Shown here: piece after piece, positions 18,385 through 27,255 of the stretch
Layout: each line of letters starts with the position of its first letter
How positions within the stretch are numbered: position 1 is the first letter of the stretch
Source of the DNA: Pseudomonas agarici
Lineage (GTDB): Bacteria > Pseudomonadota > Gammaproteobacteria > Pseudomonadales > Pseudomonadaceae
Length of the DNA stretch: 64,000 nt
NCBI RefSeq assembly: GCF_900109755.1
Contig: NZ_FOAR01000015.1
Span: forward strand, 83,999 to 147,998
Direction: 5' to 3'
The notes under the pieces: model-generated
Databases searched by the model: none
The model's input: the letters and a program-made list of their open reading frames with translations, nothing else
What the model was told of the DNA's origin: nothing
Position numbers and translations under genes: made by a program

Positions 18385-19197
18385 TTGGCCAAGATTCTCG
18401 TGGTTACATCCGGCAAGGGTGGTGTGGGTAAGACCACCACCAGCGCCGCCATCGGCACCGGCCTCGCGCTGCGCGGCCACAAGACAGTCATCGTCGACTT
18501 CGACGTCGGCCTGCGTAACCTCGATCTCATCATGGGCTGCGAACGCCGCGTGGTGTATGACTTCGTCAATGTCGTCAACGGCGAAGCCAACCTGCAGCAA
18601 GCCCTGATCAAGGACAAACGCCTGGAAAACCTGTACGTGCTGGCGGCCAGCCAGACCCGTGACAAGGACGCACTGACCAAGGAAGGCGTGGAAAAAGTCC
18701 TGATGGAACTCAAGGAAACCTTCGAGTTCGTGGTTTGCGACTCCCCGGCTGGCATCGAGACCGGTGCGCACCTGGCGATGTACTTCGCCGACGAAGCGAT
18801 TGTCGTGACCAACCCGGAAGTTTCTTCGGTACGTGACTCCGATCGCATGCTCGGCTTGCTGGCCAGCAAGTCGCGTCGTGCCGAGAAAGGCGAAGAGCCG
18901 ATCAAGGAACACCTGCTGCTGACCCGCTACAACCCGGAGCGCGTGAGCAAGGGTGAAATGCTCGGTGTCGAAGACGTCAAGGAAATCCTGGCGGTGACCT
19001 TGCTGGGAGTGATCCCGGAATCCCAGGCGGTGCTCAAGGCCTCCAACCAGGGTGTACCGGTGATCCTCGACGACCAGAGCGATGCTGGCCAGGCTTACAG
19101 CGACGCAGTTGACCGTCTGCTGGGCAAGACCGTCGAGCATCGTTTCCTCGATGCACAGAAGAAGGGATTCTTCGAGCGCCTGTTTGGAGGCAATTAA
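18385..19197 (+). CDS. minD: Septum site-determining ATPase MinD
   Basis: MinD is the membrane-cycling ATPase of the Min oscillator. The 270-residue product has the deviant Walker A motif SGKGGVGKTT (K11 and K16), the switch region DFDVGLRNLD, and a C-terminal amphipathic helix KKGFFERLF for membrane binding. The start is TTG at 18385, preceded by AGGGGTG, and the next in-frame ATG would remove the P-loop. It is separated from minC by 203 bases and from minE by 3. Confidence 0.97.
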   Translation: MAKILVVTSGKGGVGKTTTSAAIGTGLALRGHKTVIVDFDVGLRNLDLIMGCERRVVYDFVNVVNGEANLQQALIKDKRLENLYVLAASQTRDKDALTKEGVEKVLMELKETFEFVVCDSPAGIETGAHLAMYFADEAIVVTNPEVSSVRDSDRMLGLLASKSRRAEKGEEPIKEHLLLTRYNPERVSKGEMLGVEDVKEILAVTLLGVIPESQAVLKASNQGVPVILDDQSDAGQAYSDAVDRLLGKTVEHRFLDAQKKGFFERLFGGN

Positions 19198-19200
19198 GCA

Positions 19201-19455
19201 ATGAACCTTTTTGACTTCTTTCGTGCCAGCAAAAAAGTAAGCACCGCGTCGGTCGCGAAAGAGCGTCTGCAGATCATCGTGGCGCACGAACGCGGCCAAC
19301 GCAGTACCCCGGACTACTTGCCTGCCCTGCAAAAGGAGTTGGTGGAGGTGATCCGTAAGTACGTCAATATCGGGTCTGATGACGTGCACGTTGCCCTGGA
19401 AAACCAGGGCAGTTGCTCGATCCTGGAACTCAATATCACCCTGCCCGATCGTTGA
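19201..19455 (+). CDS. minE: Cell division topological specificity factor MinE
   Basis: MinE stimulates MinD ATPase and sets the pole-to-pole oscillation. The 84-residue protein has the N-terminal amphipathic FDFFRASKK, the anti-MinCD segment VAKERLQIIVAHER, and the C-terminal topological domain. It starts 3 bases after minD. Confidence 0.97.
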   Translation: MNLFDFFRASKKVSTASVAKERLQIIVAHERGQRSTPDYLPALQKELVEVIRKYVNIGSDDVHVALENQGSCSILELNITLPDR

Positions 19456-19472
19456 TCGATCCGGTTGCAGCC

Positions 19473-19522
19473 ACGGCGGCTCAATCGCCTTCACTCCAGG
19501 ATGGAGGCGATTGAGCCGCCGT
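19473..19522 (+). terminator. Long perfect stem-loop after minE
   Basis: An 18-bp perfect inverted repeat (19473-19490 with 19505-19522) separated by 14 bases begins 17 bases past the minE stop. The following bases are only moderately T-rich (GTTGGCGTTT). It probably marks the end of the min message. Confidence 0.7.
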
Positions 19523-19547
19523 TGGCGTTTGTCACGAGACTGTTTTA

Positions 19548-20183
19548 ATGCCGTTGTCCACTCTCCGCATCATCCACCAGGACGCCGCCGTACTGGTGGT
19601 GGACAAACCGACCCTGCTGCTCTCCGTTCCAGGCCGGGCCGATGACAACAAGGACTGCCTGATTACGCGCCTGCAGGAAAACGGCTACCCCGAAGCCCGC
19701 ATCGTGCATCGGCTGGATTGGGAAACCTCGGGTATCATCCTGCTGGCCCGCGATGCCGATAGCCATCGTGAATTGTCGCGACAGTTCCACGACCGGGAAA
19801 CCGAAAAAGCCTACACCGCGCTCTGCTGGGGCCAGCCGGAACAGGACAGCGGCAGCATCGACCTGCCATTGCGCTACGACCCGCCGACCAAGCCCCGGCA
19901 TGTGGTCGACCACAAGTTCGGCAAGCACGCACTGACGTTCTGGAAAGTGCTGGAACGCCGTGGCGAGGGGTGTCGCGTCGAGTTGACCCCGATTACCGGA
20001 CGCTCGCATCAGTTGCGGGTGCATATGCTTTCCATTGGCCATCCACTGCTCGGCGACGGCCTTTACGCGCACCCGCAGGCCCTGGCGGCCTGGCCACGCC
20101 TGTGCCTGCATGCGAGCATGCTGAGCTTCACCCATCCACAGAGTGGCGAACGCCTGCGCTTCGAGTGCCCGGCACCGTTCTGA
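19548..20183 (+). CDS. rluA: RluA family pseudouridine synthase
   Basis: Converts specific uridines in 23S rRNA, and in tRNA for true RluA, to pseudouridine. The 211-residue length matches the short RluA class without an S4 domain. The catalytic aspartate is D57 in HRLDWETSG, and the ITGRSHQLRVHM segment is typical. The gene follows minE in the same order as in other pseudomonads as I recall them. Confidence 0.9.
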   Translation: MPLSTLRIIHQDAAVLVVDKPTLLLSVPGRADDNKDCLITRLQENGYPEARIVHRLDWETSGIILLARDADSHRELSRQFHDRETEKAYTALCWGQPEQDSGSIDLPLRYDPPTKPRHVVDHKFGKHALTFWKVLERRGEGCRVELTPITGRSHQLRVHMLSIGHPLLGDGLYAHPQALAAWPRLCLHASMLSFTHPQSGERLRFECPAPF

Positions 20184-20329
20184 CGACCGTACCCGCCGTG
20201 CTCGGCGAAGCCATCGTAAAATCGCTCACCGTGGTGCATCCGACGCTAAAGAATGACTTCAATCTTGAGTCCTCGGCAAAACTACCCAGCAATACGGTAA
20301 ACTTCCGACACTGCTGTCTGGAGCTACTT

Positions 20330-21619
20330 ATGCGCGAAGAGTTGAACCAAGGCCTGATCGATTTCCTCAAGGCCTCTCCCACCCCTTTTCATGCCACCGC
20401 CAGCCTGGTCCAGCGCCTGGAAGCGGCGGGTTATCAACGCCTCGACGAACGCGAGACCTGGAACACCGAAGCCAACGGTCGCTACTATGTCACCCGCAAC
20501 GACTCTTCCGTCATCGCCATCAAGCTCGGTCAAGCCTCGCCGCTGCTGGACGGCATTCGCATGGTCGGCGCCCACACCGATAGCCCGTGCCTACGGGTCA
20601 AGCCACAGCCCGAGCTACAGCGCCAGGGCTTCTGGCAACTGGGTGTCGAAGTCTACGGCGGTACCCTGCTCGCCCCCTGGTTCGACCGCGACCTGTCCCT
20701 GGCGGGGCGCGTCACCTTTCGCCGCGACGGCAAGGTCGAAAGCCAGTTGATCGACTTCAAGGCCCCCATCGCGATCATTCCCAACCTGGCGATTCATCTC
20801 AACCGTGAAGCCAACCAGGGCTGGGCGATCAATGCCCAGAACGAACTGCCGCCGATCCTCGCGCAGTTCGCGGGTGACGTGCGGGTGGATTTTCGCGCTG
20901 TGCTCACCGAGCAACTGGCCCGCGAACATGGCCTCAACGCCGATGTGGTGCTCGACTACGAGTTGAGCTTCTACGACACCCAGAACGCCGCCGTGATCGG
21001 GCTGAACGGCGACTTTATCGCCGGTGCCCGCCTGGACAACCTGTTGTCCTGCTACGCCGGCCTGCGGGCACTGCTCACCAGCGACACCGAGGAAACCTGC
21101 ATACTGGTCTGCAACGACCATGAAGAAGTCGGTTCCTGCTCCGCCTGCGGCGCCGATGGCCCGATGCTCGAACAAACCCTGCGCCGCCTGCTGCCAGAAG
21201 GCGACGAATTCGTGCGCACGATCCAGAAGTCCCTGCTGGTCTCGGCCGACAATGCCCATGGCGTACACCCGAACTACGCCGACAAGCACGACGCCAATCA
21301 CGGCCCGAAACTCAATGCCGGCCCGGTGATCAAGGTCAACAGCAACCAACGCTATGCCACCAACAGCGAAACCGCTGGTTTCTTCCGTCACCTGTGCATG
21401 GCCGAAGAAGTCCCGGTGCAAAGCTTCGTGGTCCGCAGCGACATGGGTTGCGGCTCGACCATCGGGCCGATCACCGCCAGCCACTTGGGCGTGCGCACCG
21501 TGGATATCGGCCTGCCGACCTTCGCCATGCACTCGATCCGCGAATTGGCGGGCAGCCATGACCTGGCGCACCTGGTCAAAGTGCTCAGCGCCTTCTTCGC
21601 CAGCCGCGAGTTGCCGTAG
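20330..21619 (+). CDS. apeB: M18 family aminopeptidase
   Basis: A 429-residue zinc aminopeptidase of the M18 (aspartyl aminopeptidase-like) family. Metal-binding and catalytic segments are visible: GAHTDSP with H82, a central aspartate region FIAGARLDNLLS, CNDHEEVGS, and the late SDMGCGSTIGP. The reading frame is open far upstream across the end of rluA, but the ATG at 20330 gives the conserved MREELNQGLIDFLKASPTPF start. Confidence 0.93.
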   Translation: MREELNQGLIDFLKASPTPFHATASLVQRLEAAGYQRLDERETWNTEANGRYYVTRNDSSVIAIKLGQASPLLDGIRMVGAHTDSPCLRVKPQPELQRQGFWQLGVEVYGGTLLAPWFDRDLSLAGRVTFRRDGKVESQLIDFKAPIAIIPNLAIHLNREANQGWAINAQNELPPILAQFAGDVRVDFRAVLTEQLAREHGLNADVVLDYELSFYDTQNAAVIGLNGDFIAGARLDNLLSCYAGLRALLTSDTEETCILVCNDHEEVGSCSACGADGPMLEQTLRRLLPEGDEFVRTIQKSLLVSADNAHGVHPNYADKHDANHGPKLNAGPVIKVNSNQRYATNSETAGFFRHLCMAEEVPVQSFVVRSDMGCGSTIGPITASHLGVRTVDIGLPTFAMHSIRELAGSHDLAHLVKVLSAFFASRELP

Positions 21620-21637
21620 CCATCCGCCTGGCAACCC

Positions 21638-21677
21638 AGCCTGGTGGCGAGCGGACAAGCTCGCTCGCCACCAGGCT
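21638..21677 (+). repeat. REP-like stem-loop after apeB
   Basis: AGCCTGGTGGCGAGCG and CGCTCGCCACCAGGCT form a perfect 16-bp stem around an 8-base loop, 18 bases past the stop. The core GTGGCGAGCG with an AAGCTCGC turn resembles Pseudomonas REP elements and may also act as a terminator. Confidence 0.6.
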
Positions 21678-21769
21678 GCCTTCCTCCCATATTGCGCCTG
21701 ATACACATCCACAGCAGTTGCGCCAAAGCGACCTAGACTCACAGTACCTCCCTCGACAAGGCCGTCGCG

Positions 21770-21952
21770 ATGATCAGCCAGTTTGCGTTTCACTCCATGC
21801 TTATTCCGATCCTGGCAGGCATGCTGATGCTGGCCGTCGGCTTCAATTTCCGTGAGCGCAATGCCGGTCCGGTGTTGATCTGGCTCGGGATGCTGTGCAT
21901 TCTCGGCACCGTGGTGTACAAGATCCTCGCCAAATTGGCAGAAGCTGAATAA
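21770..21952 (+). CDS. Small two-helix membrane protein, function unknown
   Basis: A 60-residue protein with helices at about residues 8-26 and 33-52 separated by a charged turn NFRERNAG, ending AKLAEAE. Its compact hydrophobic design and position between two conserved genes suggest a real small inner-membrane protein. I do not recognise a family. Confidence 0.6.
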   Translation: MISQFAFHSMLIPILAGMLMLAVGFNFRERNAGPVLIWLGMLCILGTVVYKILAKLAEAE

Positions 21953-22000
21953 ATGCGCGGCGCCTGAGGCTGGCGTACACTCGATCAATCCGCATCTTGT

Positions 22001-24172
22001 ATGGTTGACTGCCTAGTGTTCGCCCGTCTTTTCGCTCTGCCCATCTGTCTGTTTATCTGCTTACTGACGCTGATGCCGTTGGCTCCCGCCCAGGCCATCG
22101 GCCTGCCCAGCCTGTTAAGCAGCGCCGAAAAAAACCAGCCGCAACCGGTCGAGCCCCTGGCCCAATCGCTGGACGAAGTGATCAAGAACCTGGAGAACGA
22201 CCAGCAGCGCAGCAAGCTGCTGAGCGACCTGAAAAAACTCCGGGACAGTACTCAAAAGGCCCAGCCGGTCACCGAGGAGGGTGTGCTCGGCCTGATCGGC
22301 AGTACCCTTTCCAACTTTGAAAAACAGTTCACCGGCACTGACAGCCCGCTCAATCGCTGGTCGCAGGAGCTCGATCAGGCCAAGGAAGAAATGCTCGCGC
22401 TGATGCTTCCGCTCAGTGAATGGCTACCGATCATCTTCGCCTTCGCGCTGATTCTGCTGCTCTGGAGCTTCCTCGCCTGGACCATGATCTGGCTCAGTCA
22501 CCGGGTCCGCCTGCGCTTCGGCCTTACCGAGGAACTGCCTCAGCATCCGCGCACGGTCGACCTGCTACGCTTCGCCCTGCGCAAGCTCGGTCCCTGGATG
22601 ATTGCACTGCTGATTACCGTGTACCTGAGCTATGCCCTGCCATCGTCCCTGGGCAAGGACCTGGCGATGGTGCTCGCTTATGCGCTGGTGGTCGGGACCT
22701 GTTTCTCGGCGATCTGCGTGATCGCCTTCTCCGTGCTCGATGGTCCACACCGCCACCAGGCGCTGCATATCCTGCGCCACAGGGCCTTTCGGCCATTGTG
22801 GCTGATCGGCAGTTTCGCCGCGTTCGGCGAAGCCCTCGGCGATCCGCGCCTGGTGGCCACCCTCGGCAGCCACCTGGCCCATACCGCCGCGACCTTCGCC
22901 AATGTCATGGCGGCGCTGTCCACCGGACTGTTCATTCTGCGTTTCCGACGCCCCATCGCCCACCTGATTCGCAACCAGCCGCTGTCGCGACGCCTGACCC
23001 GTCGCGCCCTCAGCGATACCATCGAGATTCTCGGCACCTTCTGGTTCGTTCCGGCCCTGATCCTGGTGGCAATCTCGCTGTTCGCCACCTTTGTCTCCGC
23101 TGGCGATACCAGCACTGCCCTGCGTCAGTCGCTGATCTGCACCGTGCTGGTGGTGCTGTGCATGGTGATCAATGGCCTGGTCCGACGCCATGCCCTCAAG
23201 CCGCAGCGCGGGCACAAGCGCCATGCGCTGTATTCCGAGCGGTTGAAGAGTTTCTGCTACACCCTGGTGCATCTGTTTGTCTGGCTGGTCTTTATCGAGC
23301 TGGGCCTACGGGTTTGGGGCATGTCGCTGATCCGCTTTACCGAAGGCGAAGGTCATGAAGTCAGCGTCCGGCTGTTCAGCCTCGGCGGCACACTGATTTT
23401 CGCCTGGCTGGTGTGGATCCTCAGCGACACCGCCGTGCACCATGCCCTGACCCGCTCGCGCAAGGGCCTGGCCAATGCCCGGGCGCAAACCATGATGCCG
23501 CTGATCCGCAACGTGTTGTTCGTGGCGATCTTCATCATCGCGCTGATCGTCGCCCTGGCAAACATGGGCATGAACGTCACGCCACTGCTGGCCGGTGCCG
23601 GTGTGATCGGCCTGGCCATCGGTTTTGGCGCGCAGTCGCTGGTGGCGGACCTGATCACCGGGCTGTTCATCATTATCGAGGATTCCCTGGCCATCGACGA
23701 CTACGTGGATGTCGGCGGCCACCTCGGCACTGTCGAGGGCCTGACCATCCGCACCGTGCGGCTGCGGGACATCGACGGCATCGTGCATACCATTCCCTTC
23801 AGCGAAATCAAGAGCATCAAGAACTACTCGCGAGAGTTCGGCTATGCGATCTTTCGGGTGGCGATCCCCTACAACATGCCCATCGACGACGCGATCAAGC
23901 TGATGCGCGATGTCGGCCAGAAGATGCGCACCGATGCGCTGCAGCGGCGCAACATCTGGTCGCCACTGGAGATCCAGGGCGTCGAGAGCTTCGAGTCCGG
24001 CAGCGCGATCCTGCGGGCCCGCTTCAAGACCGCGCCGATCAAGCAATGGGAAGTGTCACGGGCATTCAACCTGTCGCTCAAACGTACCATGGACGAGGCC
24101 GGCATGGACTTGGCGACCCCACGCCTGAGTGTACAGGTGGTGACCGCCGGGGGTGGTCTGGAGAAAGAATAA
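22001..24172 (+). CDS. Large MscS-type mechanosensitive channel (YbiO-like)
   Basis: A 723-residue inner-membrane protein with a signal peptide (cleavage near AQA-IG, residue 28), a periplasmic charged region to about residue 130, roughly ten membrane spans, and the C-terminal MscS core. The pore-lining helix is recognisable in GAGVIGLAIGFGAQSLVADLI near residue 540, followed by the beta domain with DDYVDVGGHLGTVEGL. The domain order and length resemble E. coli YbiO. It probably releases solutes during hypo-osmotic shock. Confidence 0.85.
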   Translation: MVDCLVFARLFALPICLFICLLTLMPLAPAQAIGLPSLLSSAEKNQPQPVEPLAQSLDEVIKNLENDQQRSKLLSDLKKLRDSTQKAQPVTEEGVLGLIGSTLSNFEKQFTGTDSPLNRWSQELDQAKEEMLALMLPLSEWLPIIFAFALILLLWSFLAWTMIWLSHRVRLRFGLTEELPQHPRTVDLLRFALRKLGPWMIALLITVYLSYALPSSLGKDLAMVLAYALVVGTCFSAICVIAFSVLDGPHRHQALHILRHRAFRPLWLIGSFAAFGEALGDPRLVATLGSHLAHTAATFANVMAALSTGLFILRFRRPIAHLIRNQPLSRRLTRRALSDTIEILGTFWFVPALILVAISLFATFVSAGDTSTALRQSLICTVLVVLCMVINGLVRRHALKPQRGHKRHALYSERLKSFCYTLVHLFVWLVFIELGLRVWGMSLIRFTEGEGHEVSVRLFSLGGTLIFAWLVWILSDTAVHHALTRSRKGLANARAQTMMPLIRNVLFVAIFIIALIVALANMGMNVTPLLAGAGVIGLAIGFGAQSLVADLITGLFIIIEDSLAIDDYVDVGGHLGTVEGLTIRTVRLRDIDGIVHTIPFSEIKSIKNYSREFGYAIFRVAIPYNMPIDDAIKLMRDVGQKMRTDALQRRNIWSPLEIQGVESFESGSAILRARFKTAPIKQWEVSRAFNLSLKRTMDEAGMDLATPRLSVQVVTAGGGLEKE

Positions 24173-24208
24173 GGCGATCGAAGCCGAGCGTTATTGGCGG
24201 CGAGCGGG

Positions 24209-24922
24209 CTACACCACATCCACCCCAACATGAATCGCATCATGTCGCCAGAACTCCAGGTCACAGTCGATCAGCCGTTCATGCTGGTCGTAGTTGACCC
24301 GGGCAATCCGTAGGCCCGGGCTACCCGCCGATACCCGTAACGCCGCAGCCGCTTCCACCTGCAACGAGGTCGGCACGATTTCGAAGCGCACCCGCCCGTA
24401 ATGCAGGTCGTAGTGGCGGGCATACAGCTCGGTGATCGACTGGTTCAGGTCGAACTCCAGGATGCCCGGAAAATACCGCGGATTGAGGTAGTGCTCGACA
24501 TACAGCACCAGCCGCTCGTCGATCCGTCGCGCCCGGCAGATCTGGATCACGCTGGACAACGCCGGCAGTTGCAACCAGTCGCACACCGCCGCCGAAGCCG
24601 GTTGCAGGCGCGCGGATATTACCTGGGTGGAGGGCACCCGCCCTTGGGCGCTGACCATCGCGTGAAAGTGGCTACGCTGCATAAGGTTGTAGGCCAGTCG
24701 CGGCGGCGAAATAAACCAGCCCCGGCGTTCCTCCCGATAGATCAGCCCTCGGGCCTCCAGCTGTAACAACGCCTCGCGCACGGTGATCCGAGTGGTGCTG
24801 AACAACTCGCTGAGCTTGCGCTCGGCCAACAGCTTGCTTCCCGGTGGCAACAACCCGTGTTCGATCTGCTCATGGAGCGCCTGAGCGATGGCTGTCACCG
24901 CTTTGGGTGTTTCTGCGCGCAT
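24209..24922 (-). CDS. GntR family regulator with UTRA domain
   Basis: A 237-residue HutC/PhnF-type regulator. The winged helix spans about residues 8-75 (LLAERKLSELFSTTRITVRE) and the ligand-binding UTRA domain about 90-232. It is divergent from the transporter operon that starts at 25306, with palindromic sites resembling known PhnF operators between them, so it probably controls that operon in response to its substrate. TTG and ATG starts are adjacent; ATG at 24922 is used. Confidence 0.88.
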   Translation of the reverse strand: MRAETPKAVTAIAQALHEQIEHGLLPPGSKLLAERKLSELFSTTRITVREALLQLEARGLIYREERRGWFISPPRLAYNLMQRSHFHAMVSAQGRVPSTQVISARLQPASAAVCDWLQLPALSSVIQICRARRIDERLVLYVEHYLNPRYFPGILEFDLNQSITELYARHYDLHYGRVRFEIVPTSLQVEAAAALRVSAGSPGLRIARVNYDQHERLIDCDLEFWRHDAIHVGVDVV

Positions 24923-24935
24923 CAATGTTACCCAT

Positions 24936-24949
24936 CTGGACTAGTCCAG
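24936..24949. promoter_or_regulatory. Candidate UTRA-regulator operator 1
   Basis: CTGGACTAGTCCAG is a perfect 14-bp palindrome 13 bases upstream of the regulator's ATG. Its layout, TGG-N6-CCA around a CTAG centre, resembles sites bound by HutC/PhnF-type GntR proteins. A site here would give autoregulation. Confidence 0.55.
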
Positions 24950-25213
24950 CAGCGTTCGAGAGCAAAGTTGCGCAAGATCGCGATCTCTGGTTTTAGTACT
25001 CAGCCTAGGCAATACAGATGACTGATATGTGACAAAGCGACGAACCGGTACGCCTTAACAACTATTTTATGAAAAAAATTAACTTAAATTTCAATAAATT
25101 AAAGATGGTCTACGCTGAGTTCAGCAACCATGAGCGCTACCGGAAAAAACTTCCTGGGACTGATGCCGACATCAAAGTGTCATCCGGCAAGCTTAAATTG
25201 GCTCAGGTATTGC

Positions 25214-25225
25214 TGACCTAGACCA
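25214..25225. promoter_or_regulatory. Candidate UTRA-regulator operator 2
   Basis: TGACCTAGACCA, which reads TGGTCTAGGTCA on the other strand, is a near-palindrome about 80 bases before the binding-protein gene. A half-site-like TGGTCTAC lies at 25106-25113. Together with operator 1 these sites bracket the divergent promoter region. Confidence 0.5.
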
Positions 25226-25305
25226 AACAATCCGCGCCGTCGCACTATTTTTATAAAAACCGTCGATAAAAATCTCAGGGTTGAAAACGCCCAAAGGAGC
25301 TTCGG

Positions 25306-26373
25306 ATGAAACAGCTTTTCCTGGCATCATTGTTAGGCTCGACCATTGCCCTGTGCACCTATGCCATGGCCGCCGACACCGATTTGCAGGCACTCGAAAC
25401 CGCCGCCAGGCAAGAAGGCGCCGTCAACAGCGTTGGCATGCCCGATGACTGGGCGAATTGGGTGGGTACCTGGAAGGACCTCAGCGACAAGTACGGCCTC
25501 AAGCATATCGACACTGACATGAGCTCGGCCCAGGAAGTGGCCAAGTTCGCGGCGGAAAAAGACAACGCCAGCGCCGACATCGGCGACGTCGGGGCCGCAT
25601 TCGGCCCCATCGCGGTCAAGCAGGGTGTGACCCAACCGTACAAGCCGAGCACGTGGGCTCAGGTCCCCGATTGGGCCAAGGACAAGGACGGCAACTGGGC
25701 GTTGGCCTACACCGGCACCATTGCTTTCATCATCAACAAGAAGTTGCTGCATGGCTCCGTTGCCCCGAAAAGCTGGGCGGACCTCAAGACCGGCAAATAC
25801 AAGGTCTCCATCGGTGACGTGAGCACCGCCGCGCAGGCCGCCAACGGCGTACTGGCCGCCGCCTTGGCCAACGGTGGTGACGAGAAGAACATCCAGCCCG
25901 CGCTGCTGATGTTTGCCGAAATCGCCAAGCAAGGCCGCCTGTCGCTCGCCAATCCGACCATCGCTACCATGGAAAAAGGCGAAGTCGAAGTCGGCGTGGT
26001 CTGGGACTTCAACGGCCTGAGCTACAAGGCCAAGATGACTAATCCGGATGACTACGTCGTGCTGATCCCATCGGACGGTTCGGTGATTTCCGGCTACACC
26101 ACCCTTATCAACAAATACGCCAAGCACCCGAACGCCGCCAAGCTGACCCGCGAGTACATCTTCAGCGATGCCGGCCAGACCAACCTGGCTCGCGGCAACG
26201 CACGCCCCATCCGTGCCGAGCACCTGACCCTGCCGGAAGACGTGAAAGCCAAGCTGCTGCCTAATGAGCAGTACCAGAAAGTCACACCAATCAAAGACGC
26301 CGATGCCTGGGAAAAGACGTCCAAGGCGCTGCCACAGCAATGGCAGGAAGAAGTCATCATCAACATGCCATAA
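25306..26373 (+). CDS. ABC transporter periplasmic binding protein (organophosphorus/Fe3+ class)
   Basis: A 355-residue periplasmic binding protein with a signal peptide ending near MAADT (about residue 22). It belongs to the AfuA/PhnS-like group of the type 2 binding fold, with the central YTGTIAFIINKKLL and VSIGDVSTAAQAANG stretches. Relatives bind ferric iron, hexose phosphates or 2-aminoethylphosphonate. The phosphatase-like gene downstream and the PhnF-like regulator favour a phosphonate or phosphate ester. The specific ligand is unknown. Confidence 0.85.
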   Translation: MKQLFLASLLGSTIALCTYAMAADTDLQALETAARQEGAVNSVGMPDDWANWVGTWKDLSDKYGLKHIDTDMSSAQEVAKFAAEKDNASADIGDVGAAFGPIAVKQGVTQPYKPSTWAQVPDWAKDKDGNWALAYTGTIAFIINKKLLHGSVAPKSWADLKTGKYKVSIGDVSTAAQAANGVLAAALANGGDEKNIQPALLMFAEIAKQGRLSLANPTIATMEKGEVEVGVVWDFNGLSYKAKMTNPDDYVVLIPSDGSVISGYTTLINKYAKHPNAAKLTREYIFSDAGQTNLARGNARPIRAEHLTLPEDVKAKLLPNEQYQKVTPIKDADAWEKTSKALPQQWQEEVIINMP

Positions 26374-26382
26374 CACCATCCT

Positions 26383-26414
26383 CCCTGTGCGCGGGCTTGC
26401 CCGCTCCCACAGGG
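26383..26414 (+). repeat. REP-type stem-loop inside the operon
   Basis: CCCTGTG, then GCGGGCTTGCCCGC, then CACAGGG form an interrupted hairpin 10 bases after the binding-protein stop. The GCGGGCTTGCCCGC core is the common Pseudomonas REP motif. Placed here it would stabilise the binding-protein message or partly terminate it, so that more binding protein than permease is made. Confidence 0.7.
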
Positions 26415-26448
26415 GTTGGGGTCTCCCCCTTGTCACGAGGTCCGGCTT

Positions 26449-27255
26449 ATGCGGCACAACGTTATCCTGGTGGTGCTCGATGGCCTGAACCACGAGGTCG
26501 CCCGCCACGCCATGGGCCATCTCCAGGCTTACGCAGGCGCCGGACGCGCAGCGTTGTACAAACTGGAATGCGAGTTACCTGCGCTGTCAAGACCGCTCTA
26601 CGAATGCATTCTCACCGGTGTGGCTCCGATCCAGAGCGGCATTGTGCATAACCATGTCTCACGCCTGTCCAACCAGCGCAGCGTGTTTCATTACGCCCGC
26701 GACGCCGGCCTGAGCACCGCCGCGGCGGCCTATCACTGGATCAGCGAACTGTACAACCGCTCGCCTTTCGTCGCGGCCCGCGACCGCCATACTCGCAACG
26801 ACAGTCTGCCGATCCAATATGGGCACTTCTACTGGGTCGATCATTATCCCGACTCCCATCTATTCGCCGATGCCGAAAGCCTGCGCCTGCAATACGCGCC
26901 GAACTTCCTACTGGTACACCCGATGAATATCGACGATGCCGGTCACCAGCACGGTCTCGATACCGCGCAATACCGCAACAGCGCGCGTTCGGCCGACATC
27001 ATCCTGGCCGACTACCTGCAAGGCTGGCTCGACGCTGGCTACCAAGTGCTGGTGACCGCCGACCACGGCATGAACAACGACCGCTCCCACAATGGCCTGC
27101 TGGCCGAAGAGCGCGCCGTGCCGCTGTTCGTTCTCGGCGCTGCCTTCAGTTTCAATCCCGACGCCGCGCCCCAACAGACGCAGCTCTGCGGCACGATCTG
27201 CGAGCTGCTGGGCGTTCCCCATGACAAGCCTGTTTGCCGAGAGCTATTGAAGTGA
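26449..27255 (+). CDS. Alkaline phosphatase superfamily hydrolase (nucleotide pyrophosphatase/phosphodiesterase type)
   Basis: A 268-residue metal-dependent hydrolase without a signal peptide, so probably cytoplasmic. Two-metal ligands can be traced: D11 in VVLDGLN, D162 and H166 in NIDDAGHQHG, D205 and H206 in TADHGMN, and H214 in SHNG. The nucleophile is probably S47 in LSRPLYE, where many relatives have threonine. Family members cleave phosphodiesters, phosphomonoesters or phosphonoacetate. The start at 26449 has GAGG nine bases upstream. It overlaps the first permease gene by 4 bases. Confidence 0.82.
   Translation: MRHNVILVVLDGLNHEVARHAMGHLQAYAGAGRAALYKLECELPALSRPLYECILTGVAPIQSGIVHNHVSRLSNQRSVFHYARDAGLSTAAAAYHWISELYNRSPFVAARDRHTRNDSLPIQYGHFYWVDHYPDSHLFADAESLRLQYAPNFLLVHPMNIDDAGHQHGLDTAQYRNSARSADIILADYLQGWLDAGYQVLVTADHGMNNDRSHNGLLAEERAVPLFVLGAAFSFNPDAAPQQTQLCGTICELLGVPHDKPVCRELLK

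Noticed and set aside
20615..21988. Minus-strand frame of 457 codons over apeB
   Set aside because: Antisense to a clear M18 aminopeptidase; third-position GC bias explains the open frame.
25333..26520. Minus-strand frame of 395 codons over the binding-protein gene
   Set aside because: Antisense shadow; the sense strand encodes a complete periplasmic binding protein with signal peptide.
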